This document shows, in pieces, positions 27,654 through 35,808 of a stretch of 64,000 nt of DNA; position 1 is the first letter of the stretch, and each line of letters begins with the position of its first letter. Where the stretch lies: assembly GCA_016702415.1 (NCBI GenBank), contig JADJEA010000001.1:1593001-1657000 (forward strand), in the 5' to 3' direction. The notes beneath the pieces were generated by a model. It searched no databases. It was not told the origin of the DNA and saw only the letters and a program-made list of their open reading frames with translations. The stretch comes from Nostocoides sp. Its GTDB lineage: Bacteria; Actinomycetota; Actinomycetes; Actinomycetales; Dermatophilaceae. Position numbers and translations under genes: made by a program.

Positions 27654-27743
27654 ACCCTCGGCTACACCAATGCCTTCCCTACCCGGGGCCGCAAGCTCAG
27701 CGGCACCCCGCGACCGGTCATTGCTGTAGCCCACGGTCCGCCT
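27654..27743. repeat. Small terminal-inverted repeat element, copy 2
   Basis: Second copy, ends ACCCTCGGCTACACCAATG and CATTGCTGTAGCCCACGGTCC. Compared with copy 1, the outer flanks agree in direct orientation, but the bases just inside the arms are exchanged. Copy 1 has CTACAG-left and GGTGTAG-right; copy 2 has CTACAC-left and GCTGTAG-right, as if the inner segment had been flipped between the CTACA/TGTAG arms. Confidence 0.7.
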
Positions 27744-27753
27744 CAATCGAGAC

Positions 27754-28617
27754 TCACTCCAAGAACGAGTGCTCCTCGGCCGGGAAGGCGCCGGAGGCGA
27801 CCTCGGCGGCATACTCCTTCGCGGCGTCACCGAGGACGGTGCGCAAGTCGGCATACTTCTTGACGAACCGGGGGGCGCGGCCCCCGCGCAACCCGGCCAT
27901 GTCCTGCCACACCAGCACCTGGGCGTCGCAGTCCGGGCCGGCACCGATGCCGATCGTCGGGATGCGCAGGGTCTGGGTCACCGTTGCCGCGGCCGGGGCG
28001 GGCACCATCTCCATGACGATCGCGAAGCAGCCCGCCTCCTGCAGCGCGACCGCGTCGTCGAGGAGCTTCTCGGCACCGGCCCCGCGGCCCTGGACCTTGT
28101 ACCCCCCGAGCACATGCTCGCTCTGCGGGGTGAACCCGACGTGCCCCATCACCGGTATGCCGGCCCGGACCAGGAGTTCAACCTCCGGCACCATCGCGCG
28201 GCCACCCTCGAGCTTCACCGCGTGAGCGAGCCCCTCCTTCATGAACCGCGTCGCCGTCGCGAGCGCCTGCTGCGGGCTGGCCTGGTAGGACCCGAAGGGC
28301 AGGTCGGCGACGACCATCGCCCGCTTCGCGGCCGAGGTGACCGCCCGGCACAACGGGACCAGGTGGTCCACGGTGACCGGGACAGTCGTCTCGAAGCCGT
28401 AGACGTTGTTGCCCGCCGAGTCCCCGACGAGGAGGACCGGGATGCCGGCCTCGTCGAAGATCTCCGCCGAATACATGTCGTATGCCGTGAGCATCGCCCA
28501 CCGCTGTCCGCTCGCCTTCCACTGCATCAGGTGGGGGATGCGGATGCGCCGCTGCGGCGCGGCCTGGGCGCCCGTCCCGTAGGGGCTGGTGGTCTCGGGT
28601 GCCGGCTGCGCGGTCAT
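27754..28617 (-). CDS. panB: 3-methyl-2-oxobutanoate hydroxymethyltransferase
   Basis: Transfers a hydroxymethyl group from 5,10-methylenetetrahydrofolate to alpha-ketoisovalerate, giving ketopantoate, the first committed step of pantothenate and CoA synthesis. The 287 residues show IRIPHLMQWKASGQRWAMLT, VGDSAGNNVYGFETTVPVTV (metal-binding Asp in GDS), VADLPFGSY, AVKLEGG, PVMGHVGFTPQ, IVMEMVPA with the catalytic Glu, and IPTIGIGAGPDCDAQVLVWQ. Start ATG 28617 is supported by a TACACT box six bases upstream. panB and glnA2-glnE are also neighbours in M. tuberculosis. Confidence 0.96.
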   Translation of the reverse strand: MTAQPAPETTSPYGTGAQAAPQRRIRIPHLMQWKASGQRWAMLTAYDMYSAEIFDEAGIPVLLVGDSAGNNVYGFETTVPVTVDHLVPLCRAVTSAAKRAMVVADLPFGSYQASPQQALATATRFMKEGLAHAVKLEGGRAMVPEVELLVRAGIPVMGHVGFTPQSEHVLGGYKVQGRGAGAEKLLDDAVALQEAGCFAIVMEMVPAPAAATVTQTLRIPTIGIGAGPDCDAQVLVWQDMAGLRGGRAPRFVKKYADLRTVLGDAAKEYAAEVASGAFPAEEHSFLE

Positions 28618-28623
28618 ACGGCA

Positions 28624-28629
28624 AGTGTA
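28624..28629 (-). promoter_or_regulatory. -10 box of panB
   Basis: TACACT on the minus strand ends six bases before the ATG start, without a ribosome binding site. Confidence 0.5.
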
Positions 28630-28727
28630 GGAGGACGCCCCCGAAGGCCGGGGGCGTCGAGGGAGTCCGGTTGGGCTGGGGGTGCGCCATACCACACCGA
28701 TCTTGGGGTGAACCGGGTGATTGCCGG

Positions 28728-28783
28728 GAATTCGTTGTGCCCTAACCCTGGATCGGCGGCCGAATTCGTGTTTGCCTTAGCCC
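28728..28783. promoter_or_regulatory. Pair of direct repeats in the M6 protease promoter region
   Basis: GAATTCGTTGTGCCCTAACCC (28728-28748) in shortened form GAATTCGT-x-TGCCCTA is repeated as GAATTCGT-x-TGCCTTA (28762-28783), starting 34 bases apart, about three helical turns. They are the only AT-rich islands between panB and the protease gene and could bind a regulator or form tandem promoters. Confidence 0.4.
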
Positions 28784-28829
28784 CGGGCCACCTACCCGAG
28801 GCCCGAACCCAGATCTGGGAGGACAGGTA

Positions 28830-31145
28830 GTGAATAAACGACACGTGGGAGTCGTCTCCGGGGTGGCCGTCGCCGCGCTCGCTCTGACGATGGCACCGAC
28901 GACCGCACAGGCCGGACCCAGCCCGGCACCGACCCCGACTGACGGAGCCGCCATCCGCAAGGGCGGAGACTCCCTGCCCAACCCGCTGGCCGACGCTCAG
29001 GCGGCGCTGCGGCAGGAGGCGGTCACGAAGCTGCTCAACGGCCAAGCAAGCCTGCAGGGCAGCGGCACCAACCGCGTCATCAAGATCGCCGGCAACCCCA
29101 ACGCCCGCGCCGGTGACCCCGCCGGCAAGAGCCGCTGGGTGTGGTACCCGACCAAGCGCGAGGAGTCGATCTTCACGATCCTCGTCCAGTTCGGCACCAA
29201 GACGATGGCCTCCACCGGTGGCACCGCGGGACCGCAGAAGAACCAGATCCCCAGCCCGGACCGCAAGTGGGACGGCAGCGCGACGGACGACAACTCGACC
29301 TATTGGGTCAAGGACTTCAACACGGCTCACTACAAGGAGCTGATGTTCGGGTCGAGCACGTCGTTCAAGGACTTCTACCTCAAGCAGTCTCAGGGCCGCT
29401 TCCTCGCCAAGGGCGACGTCGCCGACTGGGTCCAGGTGCCCTACAACGAGGCACGGTACGGCTCCAACGAGCTCTCGGACAGCGAGACCTACTGGCCGTT
29501 CATCCAGGACAGCGTCAACGCGTGGTACGCCAACGAGGTCAAGATGGGCAAGACCAAGGCCCAGATTGTCTCCTACCTCAAGCAGTTCGACAAGGTCGAC
29601 CGCTACGACTACGACGGCGACGGCAACTTCACCGAGCCCGACGGCTACATCGACCACTTCCAGGACATCCACGCCGGTGAGGGCGAGGAAGCCGGGGGCG
29701 GCGCCCAGGGTGAGGACGCGATCTGGTCGCACCGGTGGTATGTCAACTCCAACCTCGTCGGATCGGCGGGCCCCTCGTTCAACAAGCTCGGCGGGGCGCA
29801 GATCGGCAACTCCGGCATCTGGGTCGGCGACTACACGACCGAGCCCGAGAACGGCGGCCTCGGGGTGTTCACGCACGAGTTCGGTCACGACCTCGGCCTG
29901 CGTGACTACTACGACACGGCGGGCGGCGACAACAGCACCGCGTTCTGGACCCTCATGTCCTCCGGGTCATGGCTCAACCGCGGCGGCGCCGCGATCGGCA
30001 CCGTGCCCGGCTACATGGGCCCGCACGAGAAGCTGCTCCTGGGCTGGCTCGACTACAACCTGATCAAGTACTCCAAGGGCAAGACCTTCAAGCCGATCCT
30101 CGGGCCGGCCAACAAGGACGGCCAGGGGATGCCGCAAGCGATTGCGATCCTGCTCCCGGACCGTGAGATCACGGTCAACTACAACACGCCGTACGCCGGA
30201 TCGATGGAGTGGTGGGGCGGCTCTGCCGACAACCTGACCACGACGATGAGTCGGTCGCTGGACCTGACCGGGGCGAGCACCGCCAAGGTCTCCACGATGC
30301 TGTGGGCTGACATCGAGGAGGACTACGACTACCTGTATGCCGAGGCCTCCACCAATGGTGGATCCACCTGGTCGCAGGTCGGTAACGCGGTCACCGGCCA
30401 GAACCCGACGTGGGTCCCGACGAGTTGGGATCTCTCGGCATACGCCGGCAAGAAGATCGATTTCCGGTTCCGCTACGCCACCGACGGCGGCGTCCACTTC
30501 GGCGGCCCGTTCCTGGACAACATCGTCATCACCAAGGGCGCGACGACGATCATGACGGATGGCGCCGAGTCCGACGCCGGCTGGACCACTGGCGGATGGA
30601 CCCGGATGACCGGGACGACGTCGGAGATGAAGCAGAACTACTACCTCATCGAAAACCGCGTCTACTCCGACTACGACAGCACCCTCAAGACGGGCCCGTA
30701 CAACTTCGGTTGGGCCGACACTCGGCCGAACTGGGTCGAGCGCTTCCCCTACCAGAACGGCATGCTCGTGTGGTACGTCGACACCCGGTATGACGACAAC
30801 AACACCAGCACCCACCCCGGTGCCGGGTTCGCGCTGCCGGTCGATCTGCACCCCGAAGCCATCGTCGCGAGCAATGGGATGACGATCACCAACCGTCGGG
30901 GCGCGTTCGATGCCACCTTCGGCTTGGAGCGCACCGACAAGGTCACCTGGCACAAGAACGGCGTCGCGGTCACGCTGCCGTCTCGCCCGGGCGTGGCGAC
31001 CTTCGACGACTCCAACCCCATGAAGTACTGGAGCAGCGGCAACCCGATGAACTCGGTCCAGGTCGCCGGCACCGGCACGATGGTCAAGGTCCTGTCGCAG
31101 GACAGCCGTGGCTGGCCGATGAACCTCATGGTCACCTTCAAGTGA
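28830..31145 (+). CDS. Secreted M6 family metalloprotease (immune inhibitor A type)
   Basis: 771 residues. A signal peptide of about 28 residues (KRHVGVVSGVAVAALALTMA to AQA) is followed by a propeptide and the M6 domain. The zinc site HEFGHDLGLRDYYD is at about 349-362. DRYDYDGDGNFTEPDGYIDH nearby is probably a calcium-binding loop. After MSSGSW comes a MAM-like beta domain (about 460-580; WADIEEDYDYLYAEASTNGG, GGPFLDNIVI), typical of immune inhibitor A enzymes. It digests extracellular protein; a nutritional role is inferred. Start GTG has GGGAGGACAG upstream. Codon use is extremely biased to C-ending codons, which suggests high expression. The gene ends before a strong terminator. Confidence 0.92.
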   Translation: MNKRHVGVVSGVAVAALALTMAPTTAQAGPSPAPTPTDGAAIRKGGDSLPNPLADAQAALRQEAVTKLLNGQASLQGSGTNRVIKIAGNPNARAGDPAGKSRWVWYPTKREESIFTILVQFGTKTMASTGGTAGPQKNQIPSPDRKWDGSATDDNSTYWVKDFNTAHYKELMFGSSTSFKDFYLKQSQGRFLAKGDVADWVQVPYNEARYGSNELSDSETYWPFIQDSVNAWYANEVKMGKTKAQIVSYLKQFDKVDRYDYDGDGNFTEPDGYIDHFQDIHAGEGEEAGGGAQGEDAIWSHRWYVNSNLVGSAGPSFNKLGGAQIGNSGIWVGDYTTEPENGGLGVFTHEFGHDLGLRDYYDTAGGDNSTAFWTLMSSGSWLNRGGAAIGTVPGYMGPHEKLLLGWLDYNLIKYSKGKTFKPILGPANKDGQGMPQAIAILLPDREITVNYNTPYAGSMEWWGGSADNLTTTMSRSLDLTGASTAKVSTMLWADIEEDYDYLYAEASTNGGSTWSQVGNAVTGQNPTWVPTSWDLSAYAGKKIDFRFRYATDGGVHFGGPFLDNIVITKGATTIMTDGAESDAGWTTGGWTRMTGTTSEMKQNYYLIENRVYSDYDSTLKTGPYNFGWADTRPNWVERFPYQNGMLVWYVDTRYDDNNTSTHPGAGFALPVDLHPEAIVASNGMTITNRRGAFDATFGLERTDKVTWHKNGVAVTLPSRPGVATFDDSNPMKYWSSGNPMNSVQVAGTGTMVKVLSQDSRGWPMNLMVTFK

Positions 31146-31203
31146 CCTGACGCCGCGCGTGGTGCGCTGCCGAGCACCGGTGGTGCGCGGCATACGGAAT
31201 GAC

Positions 31204-31235
31204 GACGGGCCCCGGGAGCGATCCCGGGGCCCGTC
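31204..31235 (+). terminator. Intrinsic-type hairpin after the M6 protease
   Basis: A perfect 14-base inverted repeat (31204-31217 and 31222-31235) with loop GCGA, 59 bases after the stop codon. It has no T-run. Confidence 0.7.
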
Positions 31236-31266
31236 ACCGGTTAACAGGGACGTAACACGGGTGCGC

Positions 31267-31272
31267 TTGTAT
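31267..31272 (+). promoter_or_regulatory. -10 box of glnA2
   Basis: TTGTAT ends seven bases before the ATG at 31280. If this is the promoter, the start is 31280 and not the ATG at 31271, which overlaps the box. Confidence 0.35.
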
Positions 31273-31279
31273 GGCGCGC

Positions 31280-32617
31280 ATGGATCGTCAGCAGGAGTTC
31301 GTCCTGCGGACCATCGAAGAACGAGACATCCGGTTCGTGCGCCTGTGGTTCACGGACGTCCTCGGGACGCTGAAGTCGGTGGCCATCGCGCCGGCTGAGC
31401 TCGAGGGGGCGTTCGCCGAGGGCATCGGCTTCGACGGCTCGGTCATCGAGGGGTTCGCCCGCGTGTTCGAGTCCGACATGCTCGCCAAGCCCGACCCCGG
31501 GACCTTCCAGGTGCTGCCTTGGCGGGGGGAGGCCCCGGGAACGGCCCGGATGTTCTGCGACATCATGCTGCCCGACGGCACCCCGAGCATCGCCGACCCA
31601 CGCAATGTCCTGAAGCGGACCCTGGCGAAGTGCTCCGACATGGGCTACACGTTTTACACCCACCCGGAGATCGAGTTCTTCCTTCTCAAGCAAGGGTGGA
31701 CGGCGGGGGAGAAGCCCGAACCCATCGATCAGGCGGGCTATTTCGACCATGTCCCCAATGGCACCGCCCACGACTTCCGTCGCGCCGCCATCACCATGCT
31801 CGAGGCGATCGGGATCTCGGTGGAGTTCAGTCACCACGAGGGCGCACCCGGGCAGAACGAGATCGACCTGAGGTATGCCGACGCCCTCACCACCAGCGAC
31901 AACATCATGACCTTCCGGACCGTGGTCAAGGAGGTCGCGCTGGAGCGCGACATCTATGCGACCTTCATGCCGAAGGTCTTCGCCGAGCACCCCGGGTCGG
32001 GGATGCACACGCACATGTCGCTCTTCGAGGGCGACGCCAATGCGTTCTTCGAGGGTGGGGCTCCCTATCAGCTCTCCACGGTGGCCCGGCAGTTCATCGC
32101 CGGGATTCTCCGGCATGGCGCCGAGATCTCCGCCGTGACCAACCAATGGGTCAACTCCTACAAGCGGCTTTGGGGTGGCGGCGAGGCCCCGGCGCATGTG
32201 ACCTGGGGCCATAACAACACCTCGGCCATGGTTCGGGTGCCGCTCTACAAGCCGCTGAAGGGCCAGTCCAGCCGCGTCGAGGTCCGCACCCTGGACTCCG
32301 CCTGCAACCCCTATCTCGCGTATGCCGTGATCCTCGCCGCCGGCCTGAAGGGCGTCGAGGCGAAGTACGACCTCCCACCGGAGACGGAGGAGGACGTCTG
32401 GAGCCTCACCCCGCGGGAGCGGCGCGCGATGGGCATCGATCCGCTGCCGAGTTCGCTGTCGGAGGCCATCGTTGCGATGGAACGCAGCGAACTGGTCGCC
32501 GAGACCCTCGGGGAGCATGTGTTCGACTTCTTCCTGCGCAACAAGCGGCGGGAGTGGGAGGACTACCGCCACCAGGTCACCGCCTTCGAGCTGGAGCGTC
32601 TCCTGCCGCGGCTGTGA
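31280..32617 (+). CDS. glnA2: Glutamine synthetase, GlnA2 type
   Basis: Makes glutamine from glutamate, ammonia and ATP. The 445 residues match the actinobacterial GlnA2 group: DRQQEFVLRTIEERDIRFVR, GFDGSVIEGFARVFESDM, HPEIEFFLLKQGW (metal Glu), HHEGAPGQNEIDLRYADALT, GSGMHTHMSLF (metal His), RVEVRTLDSACNPYLAYAVI. The adenylylation loop that GlnE modifies in GlnA1 (NLY motif) is not recognisable here; the corresponding stretch is KYDLPPETEEDV. Start ATG 31280 fits family N-termini (MDRQ); an in-frame ATG nine bases upstream is possible. glnE follows on the same strand, as in M. tuberculosis where glnA2 and glnE are neighbours. Confidence 0.94.
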   Translation: MDRQQEFVLRTIEERDIRFVRLWFTDVLGTLKSVAIAPAELEGAFAEGIGFDGSVIEGFARVFESDMLAKPDPGTFQVLPWRGEAPGTARMFCDIMLPDGTPSIADPRNVLKRTLAKCSDMGYTFYTHPEIEFFLLKQGWTAGEKPEPIDQAGYFDHVPNGTAHDFRRAAITMLEAIGISVEFSHHEGAPGQNEIDLRYADALTTSDNIMTFRTVVKEVALERDIYATFMPKVFAEHPGSGMHTHMSLFEGDANAFFEGGAPYQLSTVARQFIAGILRHGAEISAVTNQWVNSYKRLWGGGEAPAHVTWGHNNTSAMVRVPLYKPLKGQSSRVEVRTLDSACNPYLAYAVILAAGLKGVEAKYDLPPETEEDVWSLTPRERRAMGIDPLPSSLSEAIVAMERSELVAETLGEHVFDFFLRNKRREWEDYRHQVTAFELERLLPRL

Positions 32618-32705
32618 CCCCGAGCCCGAAGCGTCGTCGGCGCGGGTCCCGGGTCCGTAGGCCGGGGCCGGGTCCGGGCGCGGGATGAGGCGGGGGACAC
32701 GCCAT

Positions 32706-32711
32706 TAGGGT
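32706..32711 (+). promoter_or_regulatory. -10 box of glnE
   Basis: TAGGGT ends six bases before the GTG at 32718, without a ribosome binding site. Confidence 0.45.
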
Positions 32712-32717
32712 TAGGGC

Positions 32718-35700
32718 GTGTCAACGGCGCGGGAGGTGAGTACGACGGCGGCGCTCGCGCGCCTCGGTTTCGCCGACCCCGACCGGGCCGGTCGGCTGGT
32801 CGCCGATCCCGCCCTCGCCGGCCTGATCGACCCGCTCGACGACACCTTCAGCGACGGACTCCTTCACGCCCTCGCGGACGTCGCCGACCCCGACCTGGCG
32901 CTTCTGACCCTCGTGCGCCTGATGGAGGCGCTGCGCACCGCCGCCGACCGCGAGCCCGAGGGCTCGGCCCTGCGCGCCGAACTCCCCGCGCTCATCGCCG
33001 AACTGCGCCGTCCCGGCATCGGCCGGCAGCGACTGCTCGCGGTCATCGGTGCCTCGATCGCCCTCGGGGCCCACCTCGTGGCGCACCCCGCGCACTGGCG
33101 CAGCGTCGCTCAGGCCCGGCCGCGGACCGTCGCCGACCGGACGGCCCGTCTCGTCGGAGTCGTCGCCGACCCCCCGGACGGGCTGACCCCGGACGACGCG
33201 CTCCGAGTCTTCTATCGGCGCGGGCTGCTCGGCATCGCCGCACTCGACCTGACCGCACCGGACCCGCTGACGGCCATGCCCGTGGCAGCCGCCGCGCTCG
33301 CCGACCTGGCGGAGGCGGCGTTGGAAGCGGCATACGTCATCGCGCGGACCGAGGCCGGGGAGGCGGCCCACACGTGCCGGCTGGCGGTGATCGCCATGGG
33401 CAAGACCGGGGGTCGCGAACTCAACTACATCAGCGACGTCGACGTCATCTTCGTCGCCGAGCCGGCCGAGGGTGTCTCGGAGCAGGACGCGATGCGGGTG
33501 GCGACGTCGATGGCGACCCGGCTGATGACCGCTTGCAGCCGCTCCACGCCGAACGGCTCGCTCTGGCAGGTCGACCCGGCGCTGCGGCCGGAGGGGAAGG
33601 CGGGGCCGCTGGTGCGGACCGTCGCCAGCCACCGCGCCTATTACGAGCGGTGGGCCAAGACGTGGGAGTTCCAGGCGCTGCTCAAGGCGCGGGTCGTCGC
33701 CGGCGACCGGGAGGTCGGGCAGGCCTATCTCGACGCCGTCCGGCCGATGGTCTGGGAGGCGGCGTCGCGGGAGAACTTCGTCGACGACGTCCAGGCGATG
33801 CGCCGACGGGTCGAGGCGCACATCCCCAGCGCCGAGGCCGACCGCCAGCTCAAACTCGGTCCTGGGGGCTTGCGCGACATCGAGTTCAGCGTCCAGCTCC
33901 TCCAACTTGTCCACGGTCGCACCGACGCCAGCCTCCGTTCCGGGACCACGCTCGATGGGTTGGCCGCCCTCGCCCGGGGGGGCTACGTCGGCCGGGAGGA
34001 CGCAAACGTCTTGGGGTCGGCATACCGGCTCCTGCGCACGCTCGAACACCGGATCCAGTTGCAGAGACTGCGGCGCACCCACCTGATGCCGACCGCGAAG
34101 GCCGACCTCCGTCGGCTCGGCCGGGCGCTCGGGCACCGACAGGATCCGGTGACCGCCGTCGAGCAGGCGTGGCGGGCCGAGGCGCGGGAGGTACGCCGAC
34201 TTCACGAGCGCCTCTTCTATCGGCCGCTCCTCAATGCGGTTGCACGTCTGGGTGCCGACGATGTCCGGCTCACTCCCGCCGCGGCCCGGGACCGGTTGCG
34301 GGCCTTGGGTTTCCGTGATCCGGACGGGGCCATCCGGCATCTCGAGGCGCTCACCGAGGGCCTCTCCCGCCGGGCGGCGATCCAGCGCCATCTGCTCCCC
34401 GTCATGCTCGGCTGGTTCGCCGCCGAGATCGACCCGGACGGGGGACTGCTCGCGTTCCGTGACGTCAGCGAGTCGCTCGGGGCGACGTCGTGGTACCTGC
34501 GGTTGCTGCGCGATGAGCCCCAGGCGGCGGAGAATCTTGCCCGCGTCCTGGCCCGAAGCCGCTTCGCCGCCGATCTCCTGCGCTCCGCCCCGGAGGCGGT
34601 CCAGATCCTCGGCGATCCCGGTGGCCTGGTCCCGCGGGGCCGCGCCGACATCGAACGGCGGATGCGCGTCGCGGCATCCACCAAGCGCACCCCCGACGAG
34701 GCGGTCGCCGCCGCCCGGCACATCCGCAAGGTCGAACTCTTCCGCGTCGCGGTCGCCGATCTCGTCCACGTGGTGGATTCGGTCGGCGTCGGGCAGGGCT
34801 TGGCCGATATCACCGAAGCGACGATCCAGGTCGCCCTGGAGGCCACCATGCGGGCGGAGCAGGCGCGGAGTGCGGCGCCGCTGCTGACCGACCTGCTCAT
34901 CGTCGGGATGGGTCGGCTCGGCGGGCGGGAGTGCGGCTACGCCTCCGACGCCGACGTCATGTATGTCTGCGATCCGCGTCTCGGGGCCGACGAGGGCGCC
35001 GCTCAGGACCAGGCGTTGGAGATCATCAAGGAATTGCGCCGGCTCCTGGAGCGGCCCGGACCCGATCCGGCGATCGGACTGGACGCCGACCTTCGGCCCG
35101 AGGGCAAGAACGGCCCGCTCGTGCGCAGCCTCGACTCCTATCGCGCCTACTACGACCGCTGGGCCGTTACCTGGGAGGCCCAGGCGCTCGTGCGGGCGCG
35201 GCCGGTGGCCGGCGACAGCGATCTCGCCGCGAAGTTCGTCGACCTGATCGATCCGATCCGCTGGCCGGACTCCGGTCTCGACACGACCCAGGTGCGTGAG
35301 ATCCGGCGCCTCAAGGCGCGGATGGAGGCCGAGCGACTGCCCCGCGGGGCCGACCGCCGACTCCACTTCAAACTGGGGACGGGCGGCCTGTCCGATGTGG
35401 AGTGGACCGTCCAACTCCTCCAGTTGGAGCACGCCCACACCTATCCGACGCTGCGGACCACCTCGACCCTGCCCGCGCTGCACGCCCTCGCCCAGGCTCG
35501 GTTGATCTCCAGCAGCGACCACGCGACGCTGGCCGAGGCGTGGATCCAGGCCGACCGCACCCGCGACGCGGCGATGCTCTTCCGGGGACGGGCCGTCGAA
35601 ACCCTCCCGGCCGACACTCGCGAGGCCGACGGGACCGCGCGCATCCTCGGGCTGCCGCCCGGTTCCGGACAGGAACTCGCGGAGAACTACCGCCGCGTCG

Positions 35701-35765
35701 GGCGACGGGCCCGCGCGGTCGTCGACCGGCTCTTCTACGGCGAGGACCCGGGGCCCGGGGGCTGA
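32718..35765 (+). CDS. glnE: Bifunctional glutamine-synthetase adenylyltransferase / deadenylyltransferase
   Basis: Attaches AMP to and removes AMP from glutamine synthetase according to nitrogen status. The 1015-residue protein has two nucleotidyltransferase halves, each with the G-S-like metal motif: GKTGGRELNYISDVDVIFV at about 227-245 and GMGRLGGRECGYASDADVMY at about 730-750. Each is followed by a second acidic element (VDPALRPEGKAGPLVRT and LDADLRPEGKNGPLVRS) and a matching helical domain (KLGPGGLRDIEFSVQLLQLV and KLGTGGLSDVEWTVQLLQLE), showing the internal duplication. The target would be GlnA1, which is not in the window. Confidence 0.96.
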   Translation: MSTAREVSTTAALARLGFADPDRAGRLVADPALAGLIDPLDDTFSDGLLHALADVADPDLALLTLVRLMEALRTAADREPEGSALRAELPALIAELRRPGIGRQRLLAVIGASIALGAHLVAHPAHWRSVAQARPRTVADRTARLVGVVADPPDGLTPDDALRVFYRRGLLGIAALDLTAPDPLTAMPVAAAALADLAEAALEAAYVIARTEAGEAAHTCRLAVIAMGKTGGRELNYISDVDVIFVAEPAEGVSEQDAMRVATSMATRLMTACSRSTPNGSLWQVDPALRPEGKAGPLVRTVASHRAYYERWAKTWEFQALLKARVVAGDREVGQAYLDAVRPMVWEAASRENFVDDVQAMRRRVEAHIPSAEADRQLKLGPGGLRDIEFSVQLLQLVHGRTDASLRSGTTLDGLAALARGGYVGREDANVLGSAYRLLRTLEHRIQLQRLRRTHLMPTAKADLRRLGRALGHRQDPVTAVEQAWRAEAREVRRLHERLFYRPLLNAVARLGADDVRLTPAAARDRLRALGFRDPDGAIRHLEALTEGLSRRAAIQRHLLPVMLGWFAAEIDPDGGLLAFRDVSESLGATSWYLRLLRDEPQAAENLARVLARSRFAADLLRSAPEAVQILGDPGGLVPRGRADIERRMRVAASTKRTPDEAVAAARHIRKVELFRVAVADLVHVVDSVGVGQGLADITEATIQVALEATMRAEQARSAAPLLTDLLIVGMGRLGGRECGYASDADVMYVCDPRLGADEGAAQDQALEIIKELRRLLERPGPDPAIGLDADLRPEGKNGPLVRSLDSYRAYYDRWAVTWEAQALVRARPVAGDSDLAAKFVDLIDPIRWPDSGLDTTQVREIRRLKARMEAERLPRGADRRLHFKLGTGGLSDVEWTVQLLQLEHAHTYPTLRTTSTLPALHALAQARLISSSDHATLAEAWIQADRTRDAAMLFRGRAVETLPADTREADGTARILGLPPGSGQELAENYRRVGRRARAVVDRLFYGEDPGPGG

Positions 35766-35795
35766 GCGGGGGGAGGCCACGGCATACGGCCCGCC

Positions 35796-35801
35796 TAGAA
35801 T
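35796..35801 (+). promoter_or_regulatory. -10 box of the his operon
   Basis: TAGAAT, the best -10 match of the window, ends seven bases before the ATG of hisD. No ribosome binding site is present. Confidence 0.55.
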
Positions 35802-35808
35802 CGGCGCC

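Noticed and set aside
27754..28695. Upstream start giving panB 26 extra residues
   Set aside because: The extension is low-complexity, and a -10 box sits six bases before ATG 28617, which also matches family N-termini.
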